This document shows positions 6,874 through 15,342 of a stretch of 64,000 nucleotides of DNA, piece after piece. This stretch comes from Pinirhizobacter sp036499745 (GTDB lineage Bacteria; Pseudomonadota; Gammaproteobacteria; Xanthomonadales; Rhodanobacteraceae): assembly GCF_036499745.1 (NCBI RefSeq), contig NZ_DASYDG010000001.1, positions 17,570 through 81,569 of the forward strand, in the 5' to 3' direction. Position numbers and translations under genes: made by a program. The notes beneath the pieces are model-generated. The model was not told where the DNA came from and did no database searches. It saw nothing but the letters and a program-made list of their open reading frames with translations. Position 1 is the first letter of the stretch. The number at the start of each line of letters is the position of its first letter.

Positions 6874-9179
6874 AGGTGCACCTTCAGGTCCAGCAGATAA
6901 GTGCGCGAAGGATACGGGTAATACACGAAGTAGCGCCGGTTGGTGAGGTTATCCACGCCCAGCGCAATATCCATGTGCGGATTGGGCTTCCAGGTCACCC
7001 GGCCGTCGAAGGTCAGGAACTTGCTGGTGCCGCCGAAGGTATCGGGGTTGGTGTCGCTTTCGTCCAGGGAGTTGTACTGCCTTCCCGAATATCGGCCGGC
7101 CAGCGTGACGGCCGTGTTGGCGCTGGTATGCCAGGTAGCTACCACGTTCGAACGCCACATCGGGATGCGATAGAACTGCTTGCCCACCGAGGCCGGGTTC
7201 AACCGGTTATCAACCGTGGTGGCCTGGGTGTAGGCGATGTTGGCCGACAGATCCAGGGCATCGAACCACACGCCGTTGCCGTCGTACGACGCCTCGGCCC
7301 CGCGCGTGCGTACGCGGCCCACATTCTGCACATTGGTCACCGTGGGGAATACGGTGGTGTTGGTCTGGCTGAAGAGTGCATCGCGCGTGTCGCTGCGATA
7401 CACGGTAAAGCGGGCCACGCCGTGTTCGCGTGTCCAGGTGGTGGTGAGTTCACGGGAAAGGTCGTTCTCGGGCTTCAGGTTCGGGTTGTTGTTGACCAGG
7501 GCGAGGCCGTTGAACGTTCCCTGGAACAATTCGCTGACCGTGGGAAAACGATAGGCCCGGGCTACCGACAGGCGCATGGTGACATCGTCGGAAGCGCGCC
7601 ACGACAACGCGGCCTTGGGCGAGGCATGCTGTTCCTTGCGTTGGTCGTAACCGACAGAGGCCGCGCCGGAACTTCGATAGCCGGCAAAGGCACGCCACTG
7701 CTCATAACGGGCTCCGGCAGTGAACTGCCAGGCATCTGCCAGCTGCCAGGCATCCTGCAGGTACACGGCCTGCGTCTGCGTACTGCCGCCGGTACCCGAC
7801 AGCGGCGCACCTGCGTCGCCGTGTCGCCAGGCATTGAGTGCATAAGCCTGGGTGGCCAGCGCATAGCCATCGTAGTGATAGCCGAAGCTCAGCCAGTGAC
7901 TGCCGGCGTCGACCACATCGGGCTTGTGGCTGGCGCGCAGGTCGAAGGTACGCCAGCGCGAGCCATCGCCCGCCGTGAGCTGGCCTGGGCCATCTTCCAG
8001 TAAAGCGCTGGACGCTACGCGATCGCGGTTGCGGCTCATGTCGAAGTAGCTTGCCTGCCCTTCGACATTCCATCCGCTATCGCGGTGCGTGCCCAGTGAA
8101 AGGCCGTACAGGGTGTTGGCGCTTTCGCGCGTGCCCGGCGCAAAGAAATTCGCCGGCAACGTGTACTGCCTGCCATCGATGGATACCACGCCCGTGTACA
8201 CCGGCCTTCCCTGCGCATCGCGCAGGAAGCTTTCCGTGCGGTGCGCCATGTCTTGCCACCAGTAGCCCACGGTGAGGCCCGCGCGCAGGTCCGGCGTGAT
8301 GTCATAAGCCAGCTTGAGATTGGCTTCGTGCTGGCGCGTGGCCTCCTGCCCTTCCGCGTTGATACCAGTCACCACGCGCGGCTGGCCGTTCGGACCACGG
8401 TCGACGATAGCTCCTGTCACCGGCACGGCAGCGGCGCCGGCCGGTGTGGTGGACAGGTTCTGCGTGGCGAACACCAGCGGCTGCCCGTTCGACTGCAGGC
8501 TCGCCACACCAAGCAGGAAGGAAAGATTTCCCACCCTGTCGCCGATGGTGGCCGAGAGCCTCCGGCCCCCGTAGTTCCGGTCGACGCCATATTCGTCCAC
8601 GTGCTGGGTGAAGAACTGCGACTGCGCCGATAGCTGCAGGGTATCGGGCATGCGCGTGGTCACAAGCACGGTGGCGCCGATGCTGTTGCCCGGATACAAC
8701 GCCGAATACGCACCGTAGATCACGTCGACGCGCTCGAGGTTGTCGGGGAACACCATCGACCAGCGCGGCGGGTTGGAGAAGTTGTTCCCCAGCAGATTGG
8801 AAAGCAACAGGCCGTCGAGGTACACCAGTCCCCGGGCGCTTTGGGTATTACTGGTGCCGCGCACCGAGAACGTGGCGTTTTCGTCGCCGATGAAGCGCTT
8901 GCGGATGCCGAAGGCCGGCATGTACTTGAGTGCATCCTCGGCATTGACGACATTGCGCTGGGACAACGCCTTGGCATCGACGCTCTCCACCACGGCCGGG
9001 ATGTTCGGATCGATGGGGCTGGCGTTGTTTGCTGAAACGTTCACGCCCTCGAGCAATTTTGCGTGTTGCGGCGAGGCGCCATCGTCGGCGTCGTCGGCCT
9101 GCGCCACCGTGCAAAACACCATGGCAACCGCGAACGCCAGCGACGCGGCAGCGCGCTGGCCGGGCATGGACTGATACAT
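6870..9179 (-). CDS. TonB-dependent outer-membrane receptor (probable metal/siderophore, possibly copper)
   Basis: A 769-residue receptor. The ATG at 9179 gives a clean signal peptide (MYQSMPGQRAAASLAFAVAM, cleavage after TVAQA); an upstream open extension is rejected because it lacks signal character and overlaps the preceding gene. A plug domain (FSVRGTSNTQSARGLVYLDG, VDVIYGAYSALYPGNSIGA) precedes a 22-strand barrel ending YLLDLKVHL. The gene follows a DUF2946 gene by 59 bases and is coupled to the PepSY gene. That trio, together with the Met/His-rich segments of both partners, points to uptake of a metal, perhaps copper, or its chelate. No Fur box was identified with confidence. Confidence 0.9.
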   Translation of the reverse strand: MYQSMPGQRAAASLAFAVAMVFCTVAQADDADDGASPQHAKLLEGVNVSANNASPIDPNIPAVVESVDAKALSQRNVVNAEDALKYMPAFGIRKRFIGDENATFSVRGTSNTQSARGLVYLDGLLLSNLLGNNFSNPPRWSMVFPDNLERVDVIYGAYSALYPGNSIGATVLVTTRMPDTLQLSAQSQFFTQHVDEYGVDRNYGGRRLSATIGDRVGNLSFLLGVASLQSNGQPLVFATQNLSTTPAGAAAVPVTGAIVDRGPNGQPRVVTGINAEGQEATRQHEANLKLAYDITPDLRAGLTVGYWWQDMAHRTESFLRDAQGRPVYTGVVSIDGRQYTLPANFFAPGTRESANTLYGLSLGTHRDSGWNVEGQASYFDMSRNRDRVASSALLEDGPGQLTAGDGSRWRTFDLRASHKPDVVDAGSHWLSFGYHYDGYALATQAYALNAWRHGDAGAPLSGTGGSTQTQAVYLQDAWQLADAWQFTAGARYEQWRAFAGYRSSGAASVGYDQRKEQHASPKAALSWRASDDVTMRLSVARAYRFPTVSELFQGTFNGLALVNNNPNLKPENDLSRELTTTWTREHGVARFTVYRSDTRDALFSQTNTTVFPTVTNVQNVGRVRTRGAEASYDGNGVWFDALDLSANIAYTQATTVDNRLNPASVGKQFYRIPMWRSNVVATWHTSANTAVTLAGRYSGRQYNSLDESDTNPDTFGGTSKFLTFDGRVTWKPNPHMDIALGVDNLTNRRYFVYYPYPSRTYLLDLKVHL

Positions 9180-9238
9180 AGAGGTATTCCCGAAAAATCT
9201 GGAGAGATCCGCAGGCATGTACGCCAGCGGAGCGAAGC

Positions 9239-9703
9239 TCAGGTCATCGGGAAAACGGGCGGTCCCCGCGGCACCGCCACCGGCGTGCGCGGTGGCAGGG
9301 GCAGGTGTGAGGCGGGAACCTCGACCGTGAACATGGGCGTGGTCGGCACCGGCATGGCCAGGAAGGCTACCGTGGTAGGTACCGCCGGGGCATGGCAGAA
9401 CAGGCTGCAATAACCGCAGGCATCCATGGACATGTCGCCCATGCCGTCAGGCATGTCGTGATCCATGCCGGCCATGGCGTGGTGGGCGGGTCCCGCCCGC
9501 ACGCCTGCCACGGCCGCCACCCCGGTAAACTCCGGCGCCACATGCGTCACCAGCCCGGCACGGCCTTCGCACCAGGCATTGAGTTCGGCAAAACCGCTTT
9601 GGGAACGCAATACCTGCGAAATCCCGGGCGCAACCACCATCAGCCCAACGGCCAGCAGGGCCAGCCAGGCGGCAATGCGACGATGGAGGTGGCGCTTGAA
9701 CAT
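9239..9703 (-). CDS. DUF2946 family protein, Met/His/Cys-rich, secreted or membrane-anchored
   Basis: A 154-residue protein starting MFKRHLHRRIAAWLALLAVGL, a single N-terminal helix or signal anchor. A central region rich in Met, His and Asp (HHAMAGMDHDMPDGMGDMSM) runs into DACGYCSLFCH, the Cys/His signature of DUF2946, and a Pro-rich tail follows. The Met/Cys/His content suggests binding of copper or another soft metal in the periplasm. It is the first gene of the minus-strand DUF2946-TonB receptor-PepSY operon; such trios are frequent in Xanthomonadales and Pseudomonas. The biochemical role of DUF2946 is not established. Confidence 0.82.
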   Translation of the reverse strand: MFKRHLHRRIAAWLALLAVGLMVVAPGISQVLRSQSGFAELNAWCEGRAGLVTHVAPEFTGVAAVAGVRAGPAHHAMAGMDHDMPDGMGDMSMDACGYCSLFCHAPAVPTTVAFLAMPVPTTPMFTVEVPASHLPLPPRTPVAVPRGPPVFPMT

Positions 9704-9771
9704 ACAGTCCCGTACTGGCCCAGACCGCGAATTATTCCATGCCGATCATGACAGTAGGCTGCGGCGTACCG

Positions 9772-10401
9772 TCACGCCGTGAAGGGGCAGCCTGTGGCGT
9801 TGCGCAGGGAGGCCTCATCCACCCCCGGAGCCAGCTCCACCAGCTTCAGGCCCTTTTCGGTGACGTCGAACACGCACAGGTCGGTAATGATGCGGTTCAC
9901 CACCCCGGTACCGGTAAGCGGCAGGCTGCATTCGGGGATGATCTTGGACGTGCCGTCCTTTGCGGTGTGCTCCATCAACACCACCACCCGCTTCACCCCG
10001 GCCACCAGGTCCATGGCCCCGCCCATGCCCTTGACCATCTTGCCCGGCACCATCCAGTTGGCGATGTCGCCCTTGTCGGTGACCTGCATGGCGCCAAGGA
10101 TGGAAATATCGATGTGACCGCCGCGGATCATGGCGAAGGAATCGGCGCTGGAGAAATACGCTGCGCCCTGGCGGGCGGTGACCGTCTGCTTACCTGCGTT
10201 GATGAGGTCGGCATCGACTTCTTCATCGGTGGGAAACGGACCGATGCCGAGCAGCCCGTTTTCGGACTGCAGCCATACGTCCACGCCGTCGGGCAGGTGG
10301 TTGGCCACCAGCGTAGGCAAGCCGATCCCCAGGTTCACGTAGTCGCCATCGTTAAGTTCCTGCGCGGCGCGCCGGGCCATCTGGTCGCGATTCCAGGCCA
10401 T
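9772..10401 (-). CDS. scoB: Succinyl-CoA:3-ketoacid CoA-transferase subunit B
   Basis: A 209-residue beta subunit of a family I CoA-transferase. SENG at residues 46-49 holds the catalytic glutamate (E47) that forms the acyl-CoA thioester; NLGIGLPTLV and GAMQVTDKGDIANWMVPGK are further family signatures. It transfers CoA from succinyl-CoA to acetoacetate or another 3-ketoacid. Start choice: ATG 10401 has AAGGGAG at good spacing, while ATG 10407 overlaps the scoA stop (ATGA) and may also be used through coupling. It is the second gene of the scoA-scoB operon. A 3-oxoadipate specificity (PcaJ) cannot be ruled out from sequence alone. Confidence 0.93.
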   Translation of the reverse strand: MAWNRDQMARRAAQELNDGDYVNLGIGLPTLVANHLPDGVDVWLQSENGLLGIGPFPTDEEVDADLINAGKQTVTARQGAAYFSSADSFAMIRGGHIDISILGAMQVTDKGDIANWMVPGKMVKGMGGAMDLVAGVKRVVVLMEHTAKDGTSKIIPECSLPLTGTGVVNRIITDLCVFDVTEKGLKLVELAPGVDEASLRNATGCPFTA

Positions 10402-10403
10402 GG

Positions 10404-11132
10404 TCATTCTCCCTTGTCGCGCACGGTGCGCTGCTCGATGCGCTTCGACGGCGCGGGGTTGTGCACGATGCGGTCGACGTAGATGCCCGGCGTATGCACC
10501 TGGTCGGGGTCGATCTCGCCCAGGGCGACGATCTCCTCGACCTCTACGATGCATACCTTGCCCGCCGTGGCCGCCATCGGGTTGAAGTTGCGGGCCGTCT
10601 TGCGGAACACCAGATTGCCCGAAGGATCCGCCTTCCACGCCTTCACCAGCGCCACGTCAGCCACGATGGAGTGTTCCATCACATACATGTGCCCGTCGAA
10701 CTCGCGTGTTTCCTTGCCTTTCGCCACCTGCGTGCCGTAACCGGTGCGGGTGAAGAACGCCGGGATGCCGGCGCCGCCGGCGCGCAGCTTCTCCGCCAGC
10801 GTGCCCTGTGGGGTGAATTCCACTTCGAGCTCGCCCGCCAGGTATTGCCGCTCGAATTCCTTGTTCTCGCCCACATAGGACGACACCATCTTCCGGATCT
10901 GCCGGGTCTGCAGCAGCATCCCCAGGCCCACGCCGTCGATGCCGGCGTTGTTCGACACCGCGGTGAGCCCGGTGACCCCGGAATCGCGCAGGGCTTCGAT
11001 CAGCAGTTCCGGGATGCCGCAGAGGCCGAAGCCTCCCACGGCGATCACCTGGTCGTTGGCCACCACGCCCCTGAGGGCTTCGGCGGCGGAGGCGTAGCGC
11101 TTGTCGCGCGGGCGACGGGCGGCGTCTGGCAT
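10404..11132 (-). CDS. scoA: Succinyl-CoA:3-ketoacid CoA-transferase subunit A
   Basis: A 242-residue alpha subunit. The CoA-binding glycine loop GGFGLCGIP is near residue 30, followed by SNNAGIDGVGLG and the conserved GYGTQVAKGKE and FRKTARNFNP segments. It pairs with ScoB to form the active transferase used in ketone-body or short-chain acid degradation. ATG 11132 is preceded by CAGGAG at six bases; longer frames upstream lack coding character. The stop codon overlaps the next start. The promoter must lie in the ~184-base gap shared with the divergent FAD monooxygenase gene. Confidence 0.93.
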   Translation of the reverse strand: MPDAARRPRDKRYASAAEALRGVVANDQVIAVGGFGLCGIPELLIEALRDSGVTGLTAVSNNAGIDGVGLGMLLQTRQIRKMVSSYVGENKEFERQYLAGELEVEFTPQGTLAEKLRAGGAGIPAFFTRTGYGTQVAKGKETREFDGHMYVMEHSIVADVALVKAWKADPSGNLVFRKTARNFNPMAATAGKVCIVEVEEIVALGEIDPDQVHTPGIYVDRIVHNPAPSKRIEQRTVRDKGE

Positions 11133-11316
11133 GGATCGACTCCTGGGCGTTGGGGCACCGTAACCCGCCCACTTTACTACCCCAGGTTTGCGAAGGCCCG
11201 CTGCAAGGGCACAATCGGCCGGCACGGGCGGAGGCGCGATGTGGGAGCGTGGCCCCTACACGCGGGTCACACGGGAAGGTCGCCACCATCCGCGGCATGC
11301 AAACAGGCGGGGGCGC

Positions 11317-12870
11317 ATGAACGATACGCAGGTGCTGATCGCCGGGGCGGGACCCACGGGCATGGCACTGGCCTTGTGGCTCGCGCGGGACGGTGTGCGC
11401 GTACGCATCGTCGATCCGCGGATGGCCGCAGGTGAGGCTTCGCGTGCCATGGCGGTACATGCCCGTACGCTTGAGTTCTACGACCAGCTCGGGCTGGCCC
11501 AGGCCGTGGTAGCCGCGGGCATCGAGATCGACCACCTGGCCGTGCGTGTCAACGGCGTGCAACGGGCGAGGCTGGCGATCGGCCATGGCGGCGAGGGCAT
11601 CTCGCCGTTTCCGTTCGTGCTGGCCTACCCGCAGGACGACCACGAGCGCCTGTTGGAGAAGGCCCTGCTGGCCGCTGGCGTTGCCATCGAACGAGGTACC
11701 CAGGTGCTCGGCCTGGACCAGACGCCCACATCGGTGAATGTGCGCCTGGACAGTGCCGGCGGCGCCGAGCGCGTGGACGTGGACTACCTGTGCGGTTGCG
11801 ACGGCGCCGGCAGCCGCGTACGGCACGCCTTGGGACTGGATTTCGCCGGGGGCACCTACGAGCAGACCTTCTACGTGACCGATGCCATGGTGGAGGGCGC
11901 CGCGGCCGATGGGGGCGTAAGCGTGTGCATGAATGCCGAAGGCTTTTGCCTGGTGTTGCCGGTACGTCGCACCGGCGCCTACCGTCTGATCGGCGTGGTG
12001 CAGGACAGCCAGGGGCGCGGGGAGCATTTCACCTTCGAAGATGTGCGCGACGAGGTTGAACGCACCACCGGGCTCAAGGTCAACGAGGTGAATTGGTTTT
12101 CCACCTATCGCTCACACCACCGCATAGCCTCGTCATTTGCCAGCGGCAGGGTGTACCTGGCGGGCGACGCGGCGCACATTCATAGCCCAGCGGGCGGCCA
12201 GGGAATGAATACTGGCATCGGCGACGCCATCAACCTGGCCTGGAAGCTGGCCTCGGTGCTGCACCGACGCGCCGATGCATCGATCCTGTCCACCTACGCC
12301 ACCGAGCGCATGGCTTTTGCCCGCGAACTGCTCCAGAGTACCGACCGCGCCTTTCGCCTGATTGCCTCGGACGGTTCGATCGGCCGGCTGTGGCGAACCG
12401 GTCTGCTCCCGCACGTGATACGTGTCGTGGCCGCATTTTCGGGAACACCGCGGCTCGCCTTTCGCGTGGTATCGCAAGTGCGCATCGCCTACCGCGACAG
12501 TGCGCTCTCGGCAGGGCGTGCCGGCACGCTGCGCGGCGGAGACCGCCTGCCATGGCTTCCCGCCGGCGACGTAGACAATTTCACGTCACTCACTACGCGC
12601 GACTGGCAATTGCATGTCTACGGCGAGCCCGGGCCCGGCGTGCGGCGCCTGGCCTACAACACCGGCCTGCCCCTGCATGGGTATGTCCATGCCGCGAAGG
12701 CGCAAGCTGCGGGAATACCCGCCGGCACCGTGTGCCTGGTACGACCAGACGGCTATATCGCCATGGTCAGAGGTGATCAGGAAGAACAGGGCCTCGTCGA
12801 GATGGCGAACTACATCGCCCGGTTTGCCATCGTGGCCAACCCTGAAAGCATGCGAATAGGCGAAAGCTGA
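11317..12870 (+). CDS. FAD-dependent aromatic-ring monooxygenase (PHBH/UbiH-like, class A)
   Basis: A 517-residue flavoprotein. The N-terminal Rossmann motif GAGPTG (residues 10-15) binds FAD ADP; the second FAD motif GDAAHIHSPAGGQGMNTG lies near residue 285, with GDAINLAWKL after it. This is the pattern of single-component hydroxylases acting on phenols, resorcinols or polyketide aromatics with NAD(P)H and O2. A thioredoxin-like C-terminal domain of ~130 residues follows, as in PheA/TfdB-type members. ATG 11317 has GGCGGGGG upstream. It diverges from scoAB; a shared role in aromatic breakdown to a 3-ketoacid is possible but unproven. Confidence 0.85.
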   Translation: MNDTQVLIAGAGPTGMALALWLARDGVRVRIVDPRMAAGEASRAMAVHARTLEFYDQLGLAQAVVAAGIEIDHLAVRVNGVQRARLAIGHGGEGISPFPFVLAYPQDDHERLLEKALLAAGVAIERGTQVLGLDQTPTSVNVRLDSAGGAERVDVDYLCGCDGAGSRVRHALGLDFAGGTYEQTFYVTDAMVEGAAADGGVSVCMNAEGFCLVLPVRRTGAYRLIGVVQDSQGRGEHFTFEDVRDEVERTTGLKVNEVNWFSTYRSHHRIASSFASGRVYLAGDAAHIHSPAGGQGMNTGIGDAINLAWKLASVLHRRADASILSTYATERMAFARELLQSTDRAFRLIASDGSIGRLWRTGLLPHVIRVVAAFSGTPRLAFRVVSQVRIAYRDSALSAGRAGTLRGGDRLPWLPAGDVDNFTSLTTRDWQLHVYGEPGPGVRRLAYNTGLPLHGYVHAAKAQAAGIPAGTVCLVRPDGYIAMVRGDQEEQGLVEMANYIARFAIVANPESMRIGES

Positions 12871-13268
12871 CTCACCTACGGCAACACCGGACAAACTTTG
12901 AGAATTTTCCTATATCGATAGCGGCAACATTTTCGCACTATGGCTCCGCCGCCGAAGAAACCGAAAGTTTTCCCGGCGTACGGAAACATCGATGACCGAC
13001 CTGAACGGCAGGATGCCGTCACCCGCACATCGTGCAAATGGTCGAGCCCCCCCTTCATCGATGCCAGCGCCGCGTCGGCTTCATGCCGGGCCGCGTTATG
13101 GCGGACGCGAGTCTGTCGAAGCTAAGGATGGCCTACCATGGTCCCGCGCGTGAGCGTGTGGGCCATGTTCTTTGTATCGCGCCGACCTACAAAACTGTGA
13201 TCGCAAAGACGACGGCAGAATCATCGCATTCCGAAATCATCGCCATGCTCAATTGGTTAGCATGCAGT
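12871..13268. other. 398-base region without a clear gene, AT-richer than neighbours
   Basis: Short open frames exist but have no Shine-Dalgarno sequence, no codon bias and no recognisable motif. Base composition falls compared with the flanking genes, notably around 12890-12930 (AAACTTTGAGAATTTTCC). This marks the left border of a small islet that holds the next two genes. Confidence 0.4.
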
Positions 13269-13451
13269 ATGGCCAAGAAAAAACCCTACCCAGAATCACC
13301 GGCGATCCGCGAAGAAGAATGTCGCTTCAGCGAGGCGCAGATCCGCGCCTGGATCAGCGAGCTGAAAACCGAGATCAAGCCACCCAAGGACGTAAATGCA
13401 TACCTTGATTCCCTTACCGTAAAATTCCGAAGCCGGTTCAGTGATCGTTGA
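13269..13451 (+). CDS. Small conserved-looking hypothetical protein, partner of the TIR-like gene
   Basis: Sixty residues beginning MAKKKPYPES; an in-frame ATG at 13245 would add eight residues. The protein is highly charged, with a helical segment (EEECRFSEAQIRAWISELKT) and no membrane segment or signal peptide. I do not recognise a domain. Its 3' end reaches to within 20 bases of the following gene's ATG (13471) and overlaps an alternative GTG start (13441) by 11 bases, so the two are probably co-expressed. A small helical protein before a nucleotide-hydrolase-like gene could be an antitoxin or regulator; this is inference only. Confidence 0.5.
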   Translation: MAKKKPYPESPAIREEECRFSEAQIRAWISELKTEIKPPKDVNAYLDSLTVKFRSRFSDR

Positions 13452-13470
13452 TGGGACATGCCAAACTGAG

Positions 13471-14127
13471 ATGAGGCGCAATTGCAGCGTATTCATCAAC
13501 TGCCCGTTTACAGTTGACTACCGACCGCTCCTGGAAGCAACGATCTTCACCGTCAGAGCTTGCGGATTCAGGCCGAGAACCTCGCTTGAAGCGAGCAATA
13601 GTGGCGAAGTCCGCCTGGACAAGATCATTCGGATCGCTTCAGAATCCGATTACAGCATCCACGATCTGTCTGCTGTCGAACTCGACGCCGGAAGCGGGCT
13701 CCCTCGCTTCAATATGCCGTTCGAACTGGGCTTGGTTATCGGACTCAAGCGGCTCGCCCCAACCATGGGCCAGCAACCATCGCTACTGGTGCTTGAAAGG
13801 CAAAAGTACTCGTATCAGAAGTGTCTATCTGACATTGCAGGACAGGACACGCGTGCACACGACGGCAAGGTTCGGCTACTGATACTAGCCGTCCGGGATT
13901 GGCTCGCCACGGAAAGTCCTGAAGTGAGATGCCACGGCGGCGATGCCATTGCCACAGATTTCGCGGAATTCGGCAAATGTCTACCGGGCTTCTGTCGCAA
14001 GGCTGGGATTCGTAGAAACGAACTTACGTATACCGAATTTGCACTTTTTGCTGCAACATGGCTCGCCGGCAATCGCTCAATGAGCGCCAGCCAAAGCGAT
14101 CATGGTTGTCAGGATTTTCGTAAGTAA
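13471..14127 (+). CDS. TIR / nucleoside deoxyribosyltransferase-like protein (candidate NAD/nucleotide-acting effector)
   Basis: About 218 residues; ATG 13471 is used, with GTG 13441 as an alternative. The N-terminus CSVFINCPFTVDYRPLLEA, then CGFRPRTSLE, YSIHDLSAVELD and RFNMPFELGLVIGLKR form the alternating beta-strand pattern seen in TIR-like and 2'-deoxyribosyltransferase-like folds. The SGLPRFNMPFELG acidic motif is where such enzymes place the catalytic glutamate. SDIAGQDTRAHD and AVRDWLATE continue the conserved core. I recall this as a widespread uncharacterised bacterial family. Base composition is lower in GC than in the neighbours, consistent with transfer. A role in anti-phage defence is an inference. 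The gene overlaps convergent yjdM by 19 bases. Confidence 0.62.
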   Translation: MRRNCSVFINCPFTVDYRPLLEATIFTVRACGFRPRTSLEASNSGEVRLDKIIRIASESDYSIHDLSAVELDAGSGLPRFNMPFELGLVIGLKRLAPTMGQQPSLLVLERQKYSYQKCLSDIAGQDTRAHDGKVRLLILAVRDWLATESPEVRCHGGDAIATDFAEFGKCLPGFCRKAGIRRNELTYTEFALFAATWLAGNRSMSASQSDHGCQDFRK

Positions 14128-14450
14128 ATCGTCTTTAGCACCAATCCCTTGATCTTGTCTGAACTGCCTTCGATATGCTCGGCATCGCCGTCAACCAGTC
14201 GAATGTTCCGGATCACGGCGCCCTGCTTCAGCGGGATGGATGACCCTTTGACCTTCAGGTCCTTGATCACCACCACCGTATCGCCGGCCTGAAGAGCATT
14301 TCCGTTGACGTCGCGAACGATGGTCGCTTCATCAGCCGATGCCACTGCATGCATCGGAAATTCATGGCCGCAATCGGCGCAGATGTACTGCTCACCGTCG
14401 GGGTAGGTGTTTTCCATGCCGCATTGTGGGCAGGCGGGGATCACGGACAC
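14109..14450 (-). CDS. yjdM: PhnA/YjdM family zinc-ribbon protein
   Basis: A 113-residue protein. An N-terminal zinc ribbon (CPQCGMENTY and CADCGHEF) is followed by the PhnA core TIVRDVNGNALQAGDTVVVIKDLKVKGSS and the IRLVDGD segment, matching E. coli YjdM in length and order. The family was named for alkylphosphonate utilisation, but YjdM itself is not required for phosphonate breakdown and its role is uncertain. The stop codon region overlaps the last 19 bases of the convergent TIR-like gene, which sets the right edge of the islet. Confidence 0.93.
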   Translation of the reverse strand: MSVIPACPQCGMENTYPDGEQYICADCGHEFPMHAVASADEATIVRDVNGNALQAGDTVVVIKDLKVKGSSIPLKQGAVIRNIRLVDGDAEHIEGSSDKIKGLVLKTIYLRKS

Positions 14451-14486
14451 GGGGGCACTTCCTGTTGCGCTGGGCCCGCATGATAC

Positions 14487-15236
14487 CTACAAGCGGCCGA
14501 AGTACACGGAAATCCCCAGGCCGGCCTCCCATTGCGTGCCGCGCGGGCCCACGCGATGCAGCACGAAGGTGTCGGCCTGGGCGCGGTCGCCCAGCTTCAG
14601 TGCAAGCCCGCCGCCGGCGAGGCTTTCATTGCCTTCCTGGCCATCGTGGATCAGGTCGGCTTCGAGGTAACCCTGCAGGTTCCCGATCAGTGGCACGGTA
14701 TACACCGGCGCCAGGGTCCAGGTGTTGCTACCCTCCAACCGATCAAGGTTGGCGAATACGGTGAATTGCCTGTTGTCCGGCAGGTTCCATCCCAGCGTGG
14801 TTCCGAGCGTGTATTGACGGGCACCATTGCCGATGTCGCGCGTGCCGTTGTCGAAAGTCACTTGCCCCAATACGGCGTAGCTGAAATTCCCGGTCGTGGC
14901 AGGTGCAAGCTTCATGGCTACGCTGCTGTCACCGTGGCCGGTACGGCGTTCACCGTCACCGTAAAGTCGATTCCAAAGCGAGCCTCCCAGCTGCAGTTCC
15001 AGGGGGCCACCCAGTCCGATGCGGAACAGGCTGTCCGCCGTGTACTTGCCCTGTGGGACGCCATTGTCGCCAGGTTCACGCGTCCAGTCGGGCACGCCCT
15101 GCTCGAGTGCCACGCCGCCGGCCGGCAAGACACTGGTGGCGAAGCCCGCGCCGGGCCGGTCGAAATCCGGTGGGTCGGCGATGGCTGCCAGTGGCAGCAG
15201 GCCCACTGCGAGACCGAGGACTCGTCGCACTTGCAT
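14487..15236 (-). CDS. Secreted outer-membrane beta-barrel protein (phenol-degradation MetA / transporter-like)
   Basis: A 249-residue protein with a signal peptide (MQVRRVLGLAVGLLPLAAIA, cut before DPP). The mature part alternates strands such as LELQLGGSLWNRLYG, TFDNGTRDIGNGARQYTLGTTLGW and GYLEADLIHDG, and it ends WEAGLGISVYFGRL, a porin-type terminus. This looks like the outer-membrane protein family annotated as transporter or MetA-pathway protein. The transported compound is unknown. It lies 106 bases downstream of the GH3 glucosidase on the same strand, with a hairpin between them, so co-transcription is possible but not assured. Confidence 0.7.
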   Translation of the reverse strand: MQVRRVLGLAVGLLPLAAIADPPDFDRPGAGFATSVLPAGGVALEQGVPDWTREPGDNGVPQGKYTADSLFRIGLGGPLELQLGGSLWNRLYGDGERRTGHGDSSVAMKLAPATTGNFSYAVLGQVTFDNGTRDIGNGARQYTLGTTLGWNLPDNRQFTVFANLDRLEGSNTWTLAPVYTVPLIGNLQGYLEADLIHDGQEGNESLAGGGLALKLGDRAQADTFVLHRVGPRGTQWEAGLGISVYFGRL

Positions 15237-15300
15237 GGCCGCCCCTGTGGTTGATGTTCGCGAGCTTGCAGGCCCACGCGTGCAGCCGGTGTCGAGACGA

Positions 15301-15324
15301 GGGGCCAGTCCGAACCCTGGCCCC
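15301..15324 (-). terminator. GC-rich hairpin downstream of GH3 gene
   Basis: Perfect 8-bp arms GGGGCCAG (15301-15308) and CTGGCCCC (15317-15324) with an 8-nt loop, 19 bases past the GH3 stop. No T-tract follows on the minus strand, so termination, if any, would be inefficient or factor-assisted. Confidence 0.4.
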
Positions 15325-15342
15325 GGCCATCGTTACGGCCTG

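Noticed and set aside
6876..8003. 375-codon plus-strand frame opposite the first TonB receptor
   Set aside because: Antisense to a clear barrel domain with no motif of its own.
10657..12027. 456-codon minus-strand frame crossing scoA and the monooxygenase
   Set aside because: Crosses two supported genes and their shared promoter region and lacks any domain.
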